Shown here: one piece after another, positions 36,762 to 47,381 of the stretch
How the letters are laid out: the number at the start of each line of letters is the position of its first letter
Position numbering within the stretch: position 1 is the first letter of the stretch
Assembly (NCBI RefSeq): GCF_028453695.1
Contig: NC_135776.1
Span: 9,494,663 to 9,558,662, forward strand
DNA: 64,000 bases
Reading direction: 5' to 3'
Origin: Augochlora pura
Lineage: Eukaryota > Arthropoda > Insecta > Hymenoptera > Halictidae
The notes under the pieces: model-generated
The model's database searches: none
Told to the model about the DNA's origin: nothing
The model's input: the letters and a program-made list of their open reading frames with translations, nothing else
Translations under genes and position numbers: made by a program

Positions 36762-37142
36762 ATAAGGTTGGCGAATAAGTTCGTAGAGCTTTTGTTTCAT
36801 AACGACATTAATTATCAAAATTCTCGAATAATTGAATTCTTCATAACATTTTAGGCTCAGAAATGGAATCTTCAGAAGGCAGAAATCAGTATTTCCGACG
36901 TCTATTCTTCGCTTTACACGAAGATTTAAAAGCAGCTCGTGACATCAGCAACGTGCAGGAAGAGGTCTACTGCTCAAAAATGATTCGCGAAGTTAAAAAA
37001 AGGCAACCTTGACCTCAACGACAGCGGTCGACCTTTAAAACAACGAATAAAGCTGAAAAAATATCTTACCCACTTTGCAAATTAATGTAGAAGGCGATTT
37101 AAAACAAGAACTCTACGAATTTATTGGACAATTGGGTGATAC
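36762..37142 (+). mobile_element. Internally deleted, decayed mariner-type element
   Basis: Inverted ends TTGGCGAATAAGTTCGTAGA (from 36768) and, on the other strand, TTGTCCAATAAATTCGTAGA (from 37131). Between them a broken reading frame starts MESSEGRNQYF and includes GNLDLND.GRP after a frameshift, which matches the helix-turn-helix part of mariner transposases. The catalytic domain is missing. Non-autonomous relic. Confidence 0.75.
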
Positions 37143-37854
37143 ATGGCCGAATATCTGGTCGATTCTGACAAAGTCGTCGCGCAAAGAGAACGTTGGATGG
37201 GTCTAGTTTCTCGGGGAAACACGACTCGTGGACAGAGAGCTCGAACAGCGCCAACTGCGATGACACCGTGCCGCGCGGAAGCCTAAAATCTATATTACTC
37301 ATGTATTTCTAATGAGCTCTACTCCTACCATGAAGAAGACAGTGTCCCAGCTACCATACAATAAAAAATCTATCCGATGATGCGATATCAAGGATGACTC
37401 TACGGAGACAGTCTGTCGAAAGGGATCCGATAATCGATCCCGGATCAAGATTGCTTAAGCTAAACGGAGCCACGGAGACTTCGGAAGTCCTCCAATAGTC
37501 ACGGCGGTGATTCGCGAACCCGGGAATTCATCGAAGCCGATTAACGATCTAATGCTAGCCTATCGCGTAATACCGAACAATTGAAACATTTATACTTGAA
37601 CAACACCGACGTACGTCCGCGAAATCAAGCCTCCCCGTCGCGTCATCCCCCGTCCTTTACCGAGGGACGCAACCAAGCGCGTAAAACAACGTCACGAACT
37701 AAACCTGGCGAACGGCTTCGCGGCTGCGGTTTCTCTTTCCTGGTCCCGAGGGACTTCCGGTCGCGTCCACCGAGAGGAGAGGCAGTGAGAGCGTCTCGAG
37801 GATCCAAGCGACCGCCGACAGAAAGCTCGCCATTCGTTTCATCCCCTCGCTCTC

Positions 37855-38030
37855 ACCTCTTCTCTTTCTCGCTATCTCTCTCTCATATTCTCTCTCTCTC
37901 TCTCTCTTATTTTTTCTTTCTCTCTCTATCTCTCTTATTCACGCTTTCTCTCAGTCTCTCTCACATTCATTCTCTCGCGTTCTTCTTTCAGACTCTCTCC
38001 CTAGCTCTCTCGTTTTTCGATTTTCTTCAA
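37855..38030. repeat. CT-rich tract immediately 3' of the K2P gene
   Basis: Interrupted TCTCTC runs; GA-rich in the channel mRNA sense and probably in its 3' UTR. Confidence 0.75.
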
Positions 38031-38095
38031 AGATAGTCTCAGACAGAGACCCGTCGCGGCAGTTCTTGCGGCATCATGCTGACGGTCGACGATCG

Positions 38096-38410
38096 TCAGA
38101 TGCTGGCTCGATGTTGATACAACGGCGGAAGTTGCAGCAACGGCGTGGGCGGCGGCGCGCATTGCTCGCTGCGCATATTCAACGACGGCAGCTGCTGCAT
38201 CGGCAGCAGGTGCGAGATCTTACCGGGCGAGCGACGGACCGTGAACCGTGGTCTCCGTCGTTTCTTCTGGAAGCCGCTGCAGCGGCAGTTGCAGACCGAC
38301 ATGTCGTCGTCCAGCGATATCGTGTCACCGTAGTTGCCTATTTGGCCCGACAGTATCGAGCCGTTCGCCATTATTACGTCGCCCTCCAGGCGCACTGCTC
38401 CTTGCGCAGC
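38096..38410 (-). CDS. TASK-type two-pore potassium channel, exon 5 (C-terminal cytoplasmic tail)
   Basis: Last coding exon, 104 codons and a TGA, phase 0 after acceptor TATGACGCAG. It encodes the cytosolic tail from residue 264. The stretch GDVIMANGSILSG leads to a Cys-rich patch (CNCRCSG), a basic stretch (KKRRRPRF) and SPGKISHLLPM. The protein ends HRASI. A penultimate Ser with an Arg two residues before it resembles the C-terminal 14-3-3 release motif of vertebrate TASK-1 and TASK-3, which end in an Arg/Ser-rich motif with penultimate Ser. That function is inferred, not shown. The region just past the stop is a CT-rich tract on the plus strand (GA-rich in the mRNA). Strand and frame agree with exons 1-4; total protein 367 aa. 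Confidence 0.88.
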   Translation of the reverse strand, partial: AAQGAVRLEGDVIMANGSILSGQIGNYGDTISLDDDMSVCNCRCSGFQKKRRRPRFTVRRSPGKISHLLPMQQLPSLNMRSEQCAPPPTPLLQLPPLYQHRASI

Positions 38411-39996
38411 CTGCGTCATAATAATTTTTCATTCATTTTATCCTCCTTTTTCTGCAAACCCTCCATACTATTCCAATCATTACCACACGCGTTTCTGTAT
38501 TTATTGATGCTTTGTTTGCACAATGTTTAATTCGCGAATCGTCGTTGCTTGGTTTTATCGCGAATTGTTCCAGCGGCTTCGTAATTGCGAGGGGGTAGCA
38601 GACGCATTTTTTCTCTTATCGATTGGACGTAGGGGACGATAGGGGTAACCAGTCTATTAACCCTCTATGTTCTGGATTTTATCGTTTCTGTTTTTCACTG
38701 ATATCGGGGTTTTGTTTACAGTTCGCAGTCGGGATTCTCGGTCGCGTGGCAGAACACGCGTGGGGTGATAAACGTTGTCAGGGACGATCTTTCAGAATAT
38801 AGAGTCTAGGAGACGTCTTTAAATTCTAAATTTAAGTCTTTAAGTTCTAAACGACTCGAACTTTGTTTAGCTGATGAAGGCACTAGTCTATTAGGCTGTT
38901 GCTAAAATCCTTCTATAATTTTATAAGACTTTTGCAAGATTTTGTTACTTATTTTGATAGTTTACATTAGTAAAATATATAGAAATTATATAAAGTTTAT
39001 TAGAATTACTCCTATGAATATTCATACTCCTTTTAGAATGCAATAACTTTTTTAAAACTGGACTAAATTGTTTCATTTTTTTTTAGATGATAGCAGGACT
39101 AGTGTATTAGACAACGACTAAACTATTTTGTTACAATCTTGCTACTGCTTGGAGTAACAAAAGACTGGTTGCCTATTTTCATTCTATGAAACGCATAACT
39201 TCAAAGTTACTCATGACGTGCGAGTTCTGCGACAGATTTCGTATGTATTATAATATTTTTATATGTATATATGTACTATAATATTTCCTGCATATTTATC
39301 CTAGATGATACATGTACAGATTCGTACCATACTCTCAGTGAAAATCAGAATACCTTCCAGAAGATAAAAGAGCTATAGAAAAACGATGAAAATAGGTTAG
39401 CAAAGCCGCAGGAACATCGTTCAAGGCAGTCTCGAGCAAAAATATTTCAATTAGACATACAAACATTTGGAAATGCTATTTATCTCAACTACGTTATATA
39501 TGCTTCGTTCGAAATACTAATTTATTTCTGTATTAAATAAAATATTTAATTGTTTTTGCAAATTATGCAAATTGATATATAATTGAAAATATATATCTTA
39601 TAATAAGAACACGAAATTCCTTTTTGAAATAAATATTTTCTTTATTGCGCGAATATTATTGTACACTGTATATGTACAATCCCTTCTAGTTTTTACTGAA
39701 TCTTATCGAATATATTATTTAAGATATATATAAATATTATATTATACATGAAATTCGACTTCAAATAATTATTTGAAGTTCACCACATCGTAAAAAACCA
39801 TTTTCCATATGACGTCAAATATCGCTCAATCACTTATTCATATGACGTCAAATAAATCTAAAATATTACTTCAACATATTTTATTGGTCTTTCCAATAGT
39901 TTTCCAAATATTTGTATGTATTCAGATCCGATCGCAAGTTCACGATAATTTGTTTCTGTGTCGATAACAAAAGAGAGGGGAAACGAGATCGCTTAC

Positions 39997-40326
39997 CTGT
40001 AGAGCTTCAGCCTCGTCTCGCCTTTCGTCCTCGGTATTCATCGTGACGAATCTCAGGACCAATAAATTGAGGGAGGCGGCGACGATAGCCAAGCCGAACA
40101 GAATGAATATCAGGGAGAACATCACGTACTCGGGTTTGTTGTCCAGCGCGTTATCCTTTTGCAGCGCGACCATATCGCCGAAGCCGATGGTTGTAAGAGT
40201 GATGAAACAATAATAGATGGAATCGAAGTATGACCACCCTTCGTACCTAGAGAACGCCGCGGCACCTCCCGCAATTGTTAAGCAAGACAAGGTCGTCACC
40301 ACGCAGATAAGATTTATTTCTGAGGC
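39997..40326 (-). CDS. TASK-type two-pore potassium channel, exon 4 (M3, second pore loop, M4)
   Basis: Exon of 110 codons, phase 0 on both sides (acceptor TTTTCAG, donor CAG followed by GTAAGC). It encodes M3 (LICVVTTLSCLTIAGGAAAF), the second pore helix with filter TTIGFGD (Gly201-Asp204), and M4 ending in VLRFVT (residues 243-248) and MNTEDERRDEAEAL. The VLRF.T motif at exactly 243-248 is the TASK signature at the M4 cytoplasmic end, tied in vertebrate TASK-1/3 to anaesthetic and G-protein control. The GFG second filter is normal for K2P channels. These channels form dimers in the plasma membrane and pass background K+ current that sets resting potential. The identical residue numbering to mammalian TASK supports the whole exon model. 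Confidence 0.95.
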
Positions 40327-41001
40327 CTGAAAATTACACAGTTTTTAAAGATATTCACCTAATGCCAGCAGACTGCAGATGTTTTCGAAAAGCTTTTATT
40401 TCTTAGATCAGTGATTGCTCATCTTTTGTAGATCGTGTTTTATTTCAATTTGGTAAAAACTATGTTTTGAGATAGTTTAACATTAATTGGCGTTTCTTCA
40501 AAAATATCGATTTTATTTCTTACGTTTTCTTAAACAATATAGGTTCAAAAATTTATCTACAAAGTTTTATTTCTGATTTCTTGAAATTGAAAAGGGTACA
40601 GCTGGATAATTATTATATATATGTATAGACTATATGTATAATCTCTATACAGTCTATACATTACAAGTACGGAATATAGTTATTAAGAAACAGCGAACGT
40701 CACGCAAAAGTTTCTTGACACAGTATCGTACAATTTGAAGTAAATATGTATTTCGGCAAATTAATATTTAACAGTTTCAGTTTGCGAAAACATCTGCAGT
40801 TTAATTATCCAGATACGATATCGATTCTCGAGACTTCGTTAAAGTGTTCATAAAGCAATATCTGAAATACTATCGTATTTAATAAAACATGTTAATGTTA
40901 TTGACATTAATACGAGAGATCGACGCTTAATATCCATTGTAAGGGTCATGACAAAAAAAACATTTCCTCATTTTCAAAAGATTCGACTGCTTTTAGTCTA
41001 C

Positions 41002-41419
41002 TTAACCCAATGCCCGCCATTGTCTTTTTTTTAGGACACGAACATATATTAAAATTTACAATATTACGTTCTTTATATCTACAAAAATAGACGATCAATA
41101 TTTTGAAAATTTAAAATAAATAATAATAATGATAGATTCCATTTACGTAAACTTGAAATAAAAAGCCTGGATATATATTTTTATAATGCCAAAGTTATGA
41201 TTATTTGCCATAGTCCTTTTTTAGAACACAAATATACATTAAAATTTAGAATATTACGTTCTTTATATCTGCAAAACTAAAACGGTCGATATTTTCAAAA
41301 TTTTTAAGTAAATAATAATAATAATGGTAAATTCAATTTAAGTAAACTTGAAATAAAAGCCCTACTGAGATATTTTTATAATATTATTGATTTCTCAATT
41401 GCGGCAGGTAATGAGTTAA
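41002..41419. mobile_element. Second TTAA-type element, in a channel intron, with internal tandem duplication
   Basis: Ends TTAACCCAATGCCCGCC and GGCAGGTAATGAGTTAA are inverted and TTAA-flanked. The interior is a ~191-bp direct duplication (about 41016-41206 and 41207-41400); both copies contain ATATTACGTTCTTTATATCT. It lies in the intron between exons 3 and 4 of the K2P gene. Confidence 0.65.
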
Positions 41420-41695
41420 AGAAATTAATAAATAGATTTGAAGACAAGTATGTTTTTATACGTATGCTTTAGTGTCGAAGCAAACTGGCAAACATTGATG
41501 CAACAAATTCAATTAAAGATGTTATTAATTATGCAAGGATATAGAACAATGGAAGCAAGTAGATCGCAAAATGCAAACTCAATTAGGCTCATTAAACATC
41601 TCGGGCTAGTCTAGTTTCGGATTCTGTTCGAGTCAATATCGTAGTCATTATTTCATGGGTGAGTCTAGGGGAGCTAATAAAATTCCTAGCATTAC

Positions 41696-41871
41696 CTGGA
41701 CATCCTTATAGTTAAGAAGCTTCTTTACGTTCCGTATTACGACGGACGAGAATTTATTCAAACGCTCCCCAATGCTCTGGAACATTACGAGTCCTAGCGG
41801 GATTCCGACGATCGCGTAGAACATCGTGAACAGTTTACCGCTTATGGTGTTCGGCGTTGAATGTCCGTAAC
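41696..41871 (-). CDS. TASK-type two-pore potassium channel, exon 3 (filter 1 end, M2)
   Basis: Exon of 176 nt, entered in phase 1 (acceptor ACTTTCAG) and left in phase 0 (CAG followed by GTAATG). Its first two bases complete the Gly codon of the first selectivity filter, giving TTI-GYG-H (residues 92-98). His98 sits where the proton-sensing His of vertebrate TASK-1/3 lies, so outward pH sensitivity is expected by homology. M2 follows (LFTMFYAIVGIPLGLVMFQSI), then GERLNKFSSVVIRNVKKLLNYKDVQ, the M2-M3 cytosolic loop. An intron inside this Gly codon is a known feature of vertebrate TASK genes. Confidence 0.95.
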
Positions 41872-42749
41872 CTGAAAGTTCCATCGATTATCCGACATAA
41901 GTTGTTGCTCGATAATTTGGTAATCAGATTAATGTGCCATGGCTACTTGTTAACTATCGGTGGAAAATTTAATTAATTAGAAATAAATATCACAATAGTG
42001 GAGGAATTTATATAATAAATTTTTTGGGAGCGTCGATTTATAATTAAATATGTAAATTTTTATATTTTCTATTTGTTTCGTATTTTTAATTAAAATATCG
42101 AGTCGAATCGATAAGTCAGAATTAGTTTCTGGATTTAATATCGAATATTTCAGATGATTGTTTGCATTAATTTATATTTTAAAATATTTAAGAATTGATT
42201 TCGTAAACAATGTAAACAATTATTAGAAATAAGCAGCAAAATTCTTTTTAAGAAGAACCAAATAGAAATGTAAAATTGCGAAGATTTAAAGGAAATTTGA
42301 AGATTCCTAATTACGAGGACTTCCAATTACAAGGACTCCTAATTAAGAGGACTCCTAATTATTCAGCGCTATTTTATAATTGTATTCCATGAGAAGTCCA
42401 TCTGAACGAATAATTCTGTTCCATTTAAAAATATGGAAACTGTTCGCAGAAGATGTCTCGTAAATGACTGGAGAAATTGAATGACCTGGGTTATGAGATT
42501 TCCCTTCCTCAACTTCGTCAACTGACTTCTTCAAACAGAACTGCTAATTTCAAGCATTGCGATAACTTTTAACAAGAGACATTTTTTAATAACCGAGATG
42601 CAACTAGCGACGCTTCCGTAGACTTCGACTGCTTCAACTCTTTAAGACTCTTTGCTACCGAGACGGGCAGGTCCGCGCTTTATTAAAAGGAACACGTAAA
42701 GTCGCGTCTGAATGCATATTGACATCTTTACAAATGAAATAATTTTTCA

Positions 42750-43045
42750 AAAATTCTATCGAACGTCTTTCAACTTTTTTATATATGAGACCGAATAGTT
42801 TATTATATAGATATTTATTAGAAATAAAATGAAACTTCTAATTGCTATTCTAAAATTCGAACAAGCTTCTTCTATGTTTTTTTAGATGTTAGACCGAACA
42901 GTTTATTATATAGATATTTATTAAAAATAAAATAAAACCTGTAATTGCTTTTCTAAAATTCGATCAAGCGTCTTCTATTTTTTTGTAGGTATTAAACCAA
43001 TTAATTTACTATAAATGTTTATTAAAACAAAGAATGAACAAAACT
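42750..43045. repeat. Three tandem ~103-bp units in the intron between channel exons 2 and 3
   Basis: Units start with AAAATTC at 42750, 42852 and 42955 and share TTTATTATATAGATATTTAT; the third is partial and more diverged. Confidence 0.8.
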
Positions 43046-43224
43046 TGACAAAAATAATAAAATGAGGTTTTCTAAACTTATTTATCGGATTTTCTACGCG
43101 ATAAAAAAAGTAATTACTGAGATGAGATTATCTCGCACAGAGAACAAGAGTTAAATGTAGATCGCTTTGCGGAAAGATAAAACAATATAAAACATTGTCT
43201 AGATTTTATGTAGTGGATACTTGC

Positions 43225-43380
43225 CGATAGTTGTGAGGACCGTGGTTGCATAATAAAACGCTCCGGCGAACTTCCACTGTTGACCGGCTTTATGAGGTTC
43301 CGTCTTCAGCACCACTGTTTCCATGATCTTGAAGTCGTCCTCGCTTATATTGTATTTGCGTATAATCATCTTTTCAATGG
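43225..43380 (-). CDS. TASK-type two-pore potassium channel, exon 2 (extracellular cap, pore helix 1)
   Basis: Exon of 156 nt, phase 1 at both ends. Acceptor TGTTCACAG; the donor is non-canonical (ATCG followed by GCAAGT), a GC-AG intron. It encodes the extracellular cap and first pore helix, with AIEKMIIRKYNIS at the start and FYYATTVLTTI at the end. Asn53 in NIS matches the conserved N-glycosylation site of TASK-1. No GT donor in range gives the required TTIGYGH join, which makes the GC donor the only consistent reading. Confidence 0.93.
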
Positions 43381-43682
43381 CTGTGAACACACCAACGCAG
43401 GTATATGTTAATCACTTCTCTATCGACCATTCATTCAAACGTGCTTTCGTCTTACGTTTCAGTATTACAAATTCAAATATCGTAGAATGCAATACCATTT
43501 TTTGTACTTGGCGTGCACTTTTTAAACAGAAAAATGTTCAATCTCCGTAGCGATGACTTTTACAAAATAAAAACGAAGAAACGTTTGTACATTTTGATAT
43601 TCAGGATATCAACTGGTATACTTGGATCGTAAGTGACTCAACATTGTATTCCTATTTCTTTTTGTAGTAAAAGTTCAGTTCT

Positions 43683-44098
43683 CTATGTTTTTATTAGTTT
43701 ATATAATATTACTATTATTAATATTATATATTATTATTCTATATTGTAGATTGTATATTCAATATTCAACATTTTATATTCTATGTTCTACGTTGTCTAT
43801 ATTCTATAATCTCTATATTTTCTATTCTTCATATTCTATAATCTATATATTTTCTATTCTTCATATTCTATAATCTCTATATTTTCTATTCTTCATATTC
43901 TATAATCTTTATATTCTCTATATGTTCTATTTTCTATATTTGACATTCTCTATATTTCATATTCACTGTACTCTCTATATTCTCTATATTTTCTATATTC
44001 TATGTTATCTACATTTTCTATATTCCGTATTCTCTATTACATATTTGATATTCAATATTCAATATTATATATTCTATATTCTATATACACCCTATTTA
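43683..44098. repeat. AT-rich low-complexity array in channel intron 1
   Basis: Dominated by variants of TCTATATT, with two or three longer near-identical copies of CTTCATATTCTATAATCT around 43825-43915. Apparent ORFs here are composition artefacts. Confidence 0.85.
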
Positions 44099-44299
44099 TT
44101 ACTTTAAGCATCGCGTTTATCTACAATCGGATGAACAAATTTTCAGCAGTTTTTTTTCGCACTCCAAGTATACCAGTCGCGAAAAGTCGAGTAAATGAAA
44201 TTTCGTTGCACTCGCGGGGACCCTTGATTGTGTAAGCCGAAGGTCCGCGAGCTTTACAGTTTGAGAATCGCTGACCTGGTTCATTAATGAGAATCATAC

Positions 44300-44426
44300 C
44301 GTCTAATGCTTCCTTGCGTCGTTTCTCCGTCTCGGACTCGAGGACGTCGAAGATTGCAGCGCCGACGAGGAGGTAGGTGAACGTGAAGACGATCAACGAT
44401 AGGGTCCGGACGTTTTGTTTCTTCAT
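44300..44426 (-). CDS. TASK-type two-pore potassium channel, exon 1 (N terminus and M1)
   Basis: First coding exon, 42 codons plus one base; donor GACG followed by GTATGA. The start MKKQNVRTLSLIV is essentially invariant in TASK-family channels from nematodes to mammals, which fixes the ATG. M1 runs about residues 8-28, then FDVLESETEKRRKEALD begins the cap. The complete five-exon protein (367 aa) has the K2P order M1-P1-M2-M3-P2-M4-tail with no break. Drosophila has two TASK genes, Task6 and Task7. My recollection of the tail slightly favours Task6, but not enough to assign a symbol. A short upstream ORF and two hairpins lie immediately 5' and may limit translation. The first intron (43381-44299) is filled with an AT-rich repeat. 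Confidence 0.95.
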
Positions 44427-44467
44427 TCTCTAGTGAGCCACATGCTCACTAGCAGGGCCCCGGCCCT
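44423..44467 (-). promoter_or_regulatory. Paired hairpins and AUGA-overlapping upstream ORF before the channel start codon
   Basis: In the mRNA sense, AGGGCC-GG-GGCCCT (44467-44454) forms a GC-rich 6-bp hairpin. CTAGTGAG-CATGTGG-CTCACTAG (44452-44430) forms a perfect 8-bp hairpin whose loop contains an ATG. That ATG (44443) opens a six-codon ORF, MWLTRE, whose TGA overlaps the channel ATG as ATGA (44426-44423). This is the geometry of termination-reinitiation. It assumes the leader is contiguous with exon 1, as in other TASK genes. Confidence 0.5.
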
Positions 44468-46429
44468 AACTACTTGCATCGCTCAGTGGAGTACGATTTG
44501 GTGTGCCGGGCCCATGTCGACCCCTTCCCCTTCTTGATGATGCTCGGGGGACCCTTTCTTTTCTTACCGAGCGCTACAGACCCGGCACGCGACTCCTCTT
44601 CTTCAGGGTGTTTTCTTCCTTGCAGGCACTACCTTGTAGCCGCTTTCGTTCATCTGAATGCGTGCCAACGAATACATTTTCAACGAGGTCGAATTCAATG
44701 GACATTTCGCGTGGTTATTACTGTGGGGTAGTAAACAATCGCTGCGCATTTCGTTTGTTTCTCCGGCATAATTTACTTTGTAGTTATCGAATAAAAAAAT
44801 GATAACCCTTTGCTCTCGAGTGGTCGTACGCGTAATTAGTAATTCGTAGTGTTCTTATCTGAAGGATTTTCAGCAACGAATTTTAATTTTAACATTAACA
44901 TCGAACATTTTGCTAAGTCAGTTGATATTTTTGCTAAACATCTTATGCTTAATTGTGTTACATTTAAGTGGTGACTCCGAGGAACCGCTAAAATTGTCGC
45001 AAGATAAAGTTCAGATTTCAAAAATTGTTAATTAGCGGAACTGTCACAAGAATCAATTTCGTATGCACAAAAGTGCACTTTATTTCACAGAACGGAAATA
45101 CTATAGTCCAGGAGAATGATTACAGATTTACAGTTCAAATGGCTTCGAGTGCAAACGGTTGAAAGTGTTTATTCAATAACAATTAAAATAAAATAATGTA
45201 ACAAATCTCTTGATTAGAAACTAAATAAAATACGAGTATTAAAAAATGTAATATATCCTTTAGCAACCACAGTATCCGGTTTCACTACTCGATTCTATTC
45301 GTCAAATATCCTTGTTTATTGTAAACCCTAAAGAGAATACTGCAAAATTAACCTGGACCTTCAAAGTTTTAGACAAAAATGTTTTTCTAAATTTTCCAAG
45401 AATATTTTCTTTTACTATACAGTCAAAGAGTTAAAATTTGAAGTATCTTTCGACAGTGTCATCTATATAAAATATTGTCAAATCAAATACTTTAAACTTG
45501 AATCTGAAAAGTTTAACTTTATAATGTTAGATCTAATTGCAGAGTTATTTTATAAAAGTAACATTCCAATTACTGGAGCTCGAACGGGTTATCAATTCAT
45601 AGGAAGAGATATATTTTTCATAAATTCAAGTTGAGAAATTGATTTGTTGACCGAGATGACCTCGATTCAGACCACTGGCAGCGTAGGGATGGACTTGGAC
45701 CATATAACCGAATGAATTTGCACGTTTCGTTGGAAAATTACTTCGATAACTCCAAAAGGAATTGGATAAACCGCTATAGAGTGTTCTCACGCTATCTCCT
45801 TGAGTGCTACTAATAAATTGAACGATTTCTACGTTGAAGCAGTAAGGAAACGAATCGAGTGGTCACGCGAGCGAAGGAAAAGGGACTCGTGGTCAGAAGG
45901 AAACCCCATCAGAGCTAGGTTCATATATGTATTCATATTGGCTCTAATAGTTCGAGTGCTGCTAAAACATCCCCTTTAAAACGTTTCAGGTGTTAGAGGC
46001 ATCGTAGATGTAGTCAATCCCTCGATTGTCTGGTTAATAAATTCCATATCGGAATTTATAATATTATTATCTTATAATAATATATTTTATAATTATCTTA
46101 ATATTGGAAAATCTTCCACGACTATCAAAACAAATAAAATAGATAAGATAAATATTCTTCAATGCTGTTGTTAATAAAATATAGAAAAATTAATAAATTT
46201 AATTACTCTACAATAATAGAAATGTGTTATACGATGGGTCGGTAAAGTGTTAAACGAAACACCGCCCCTTGTAACACCACTCCTTGCAAAACGTTGAGAC
46301 AATTGTTCGAAGAGGAGAGGGTGAAACCCGTGAGAATGATTTTCTTCGTCTTCGAATAAGCTCAACCGAGTGATACCCGTGAGAAGAGCAGCTCGAGCAA
46401 AAAAAATCTGCTGATACAGACGAACTCAC
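44468..46429. other. Upstream flank of the channel gene
   Basis: A GC-richer block to about 44720 is a plausible 5' UTR/promoter. The rest is AT-rich with the degenerate TTAA element. Confidence 0.45.
44802..45162. mobile_element. Degenerate copy of the TTAA miniature element upstream of the channel gene
   Basis: TAACCCTTTGCTCTCGAGTGG at left and GGCTTCGAGTGCAAACGGTTG at right match the family ends, with decayed TTAA. A second internal family segment (GTGGTGACTCCGAGG) near 44967 suggests nesting or rearrangement. Confidence 0.5.
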
Positions 46430-46560
46430 CTGCAGCCTGTTCCGGGTTCTCCTTTACGTACGACAAAGGGTTGAGCAGTATGATATGGCAGTGCTTTCGC
46501 TGCTCCCACTGCCACGTTCCCTCCATTCCTCAGTTTAGCGCCCAACAGTTTCAGTGTCGA
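46430..46560 (-). CDS. Unassigned spliced exon with a start codon, between the channel and the LINE
   Basis: A 131-nt block bounded by a strong acceptor (TTTGTTTCAG) and a strong donor (CTGCAG followed by GTGAGT) on the minus strand. An ATG at 46526, preceded in frame by stops, opens 32 codons plus one base: MEGTWQWEQRK, then HIILLNPLSYVKENPEQAA, phase 1. I do not recognise it. Joining it to channel exon 2 would keep frame but delete M1, so a channel isoform is unlikely. It may be a 5' exon with an upstream ORF for the channel, or the first coding exon of another gene. Another frame is open for the full 131 nt. Existence of the exon is moderately supported; its coding status is uncertain. Confidence 0.4.
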
Positions 46561-46957
46561 CTGAAACAAATTAACGTAACCGGTTAATGTCGTGTTCCGG
46601 AAATTGGTAATGACGGAACGGTACGTTTATGAATCCTTTGGCTACGAAAGGCGAATTTATATGTAGTATTGTAAATATAAGGCAAGCATTAAATTATAAG
46701 GACAATGTAGCGATTATATAGTAGATAGATGACAATATGGTAAAAAGAAGCGAGCGGCATCCGCCGTTGCGATGGCAACAGTTAAACGACGAAGATCGGC
46801 TAACGGATTTCGTTTATTGAGAGGGACGCCATAATTGTTCTAACAGTCGAAGCGTTAAGAAATCTAAGAGTAGTCAAGTAGTTGTGTCCTCAGTTTCGAT
46901 ATTTTTAGTTAATTATAGTCTATAGTTTTCTCATTTTAAACAACTTATTATTAAATA

Positions 46958-46972
46958 TATATTCCTACATTG
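46958..46972. repeat. Target-site duplication, left copy
   Basis: TATATTCCTACATTG, identical to 51991-52005; flanks the LINE insertion. Confidence 0.9.
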
Positions 46973-47381
46973 GACTTGGTTAGAGGGCGTGTTTTGGTGT
47001 GGAAGGTGTGTGTGGAAAGCGTGCGAAAAACCCTTTGTAAAGGTAGGAAATTCTCTCCTGTTTTAGGTAAGGAATAGGAAAGTGAGTAGGATAGTTTTAA
47101 AGCGTGTTGGGGAATTTGAAGGATTAGGAAAAGAGGTACAGTTTAGGATTAATTAAGGCAGCTAATACAGGAGAAGATTTTGTGGTTAGGTATAGAAAAA
47201 CAATCGAACGTAGAAGTAATCGATAAGGTAGACTGGCCAGATCAAATCGGTAAAGAAGAGAAAACAATAGAGCGTAGAAGAAACCGATAAGGTAGATTGG
47301 CCAAAAAAAATCGATAAGGAAGAGGCATAACGGCAAAGCAATACGCCTTCGGTAAAGTATAACCTGGTGGTTGAAGGGAAA

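Larger units (their letters stand above)
21717..38095. other. Long gene-poor interval
   Basis: Probably holds the ZAD-gene promoter and 5' UTR (just right of 21716) and the channel 3' UTR (just left of 38096). Contents besides: a possible plus-strand exon (28290-28390), the mirror minisatellite, CT tracts, the CACGTG array, the foldback and mariner elements. No convincing protein gene; ORFs up to ~119 codons have random-looking composition. Confidence 0.5.

Noticed and set aside
43685..44107. Hydrophobic ORFs resembling membrane proteins (Leu/Ile/Tyr-rich)
   Set aside because: Translation artefact of the TCTATATT-type repeat in the channel intron.
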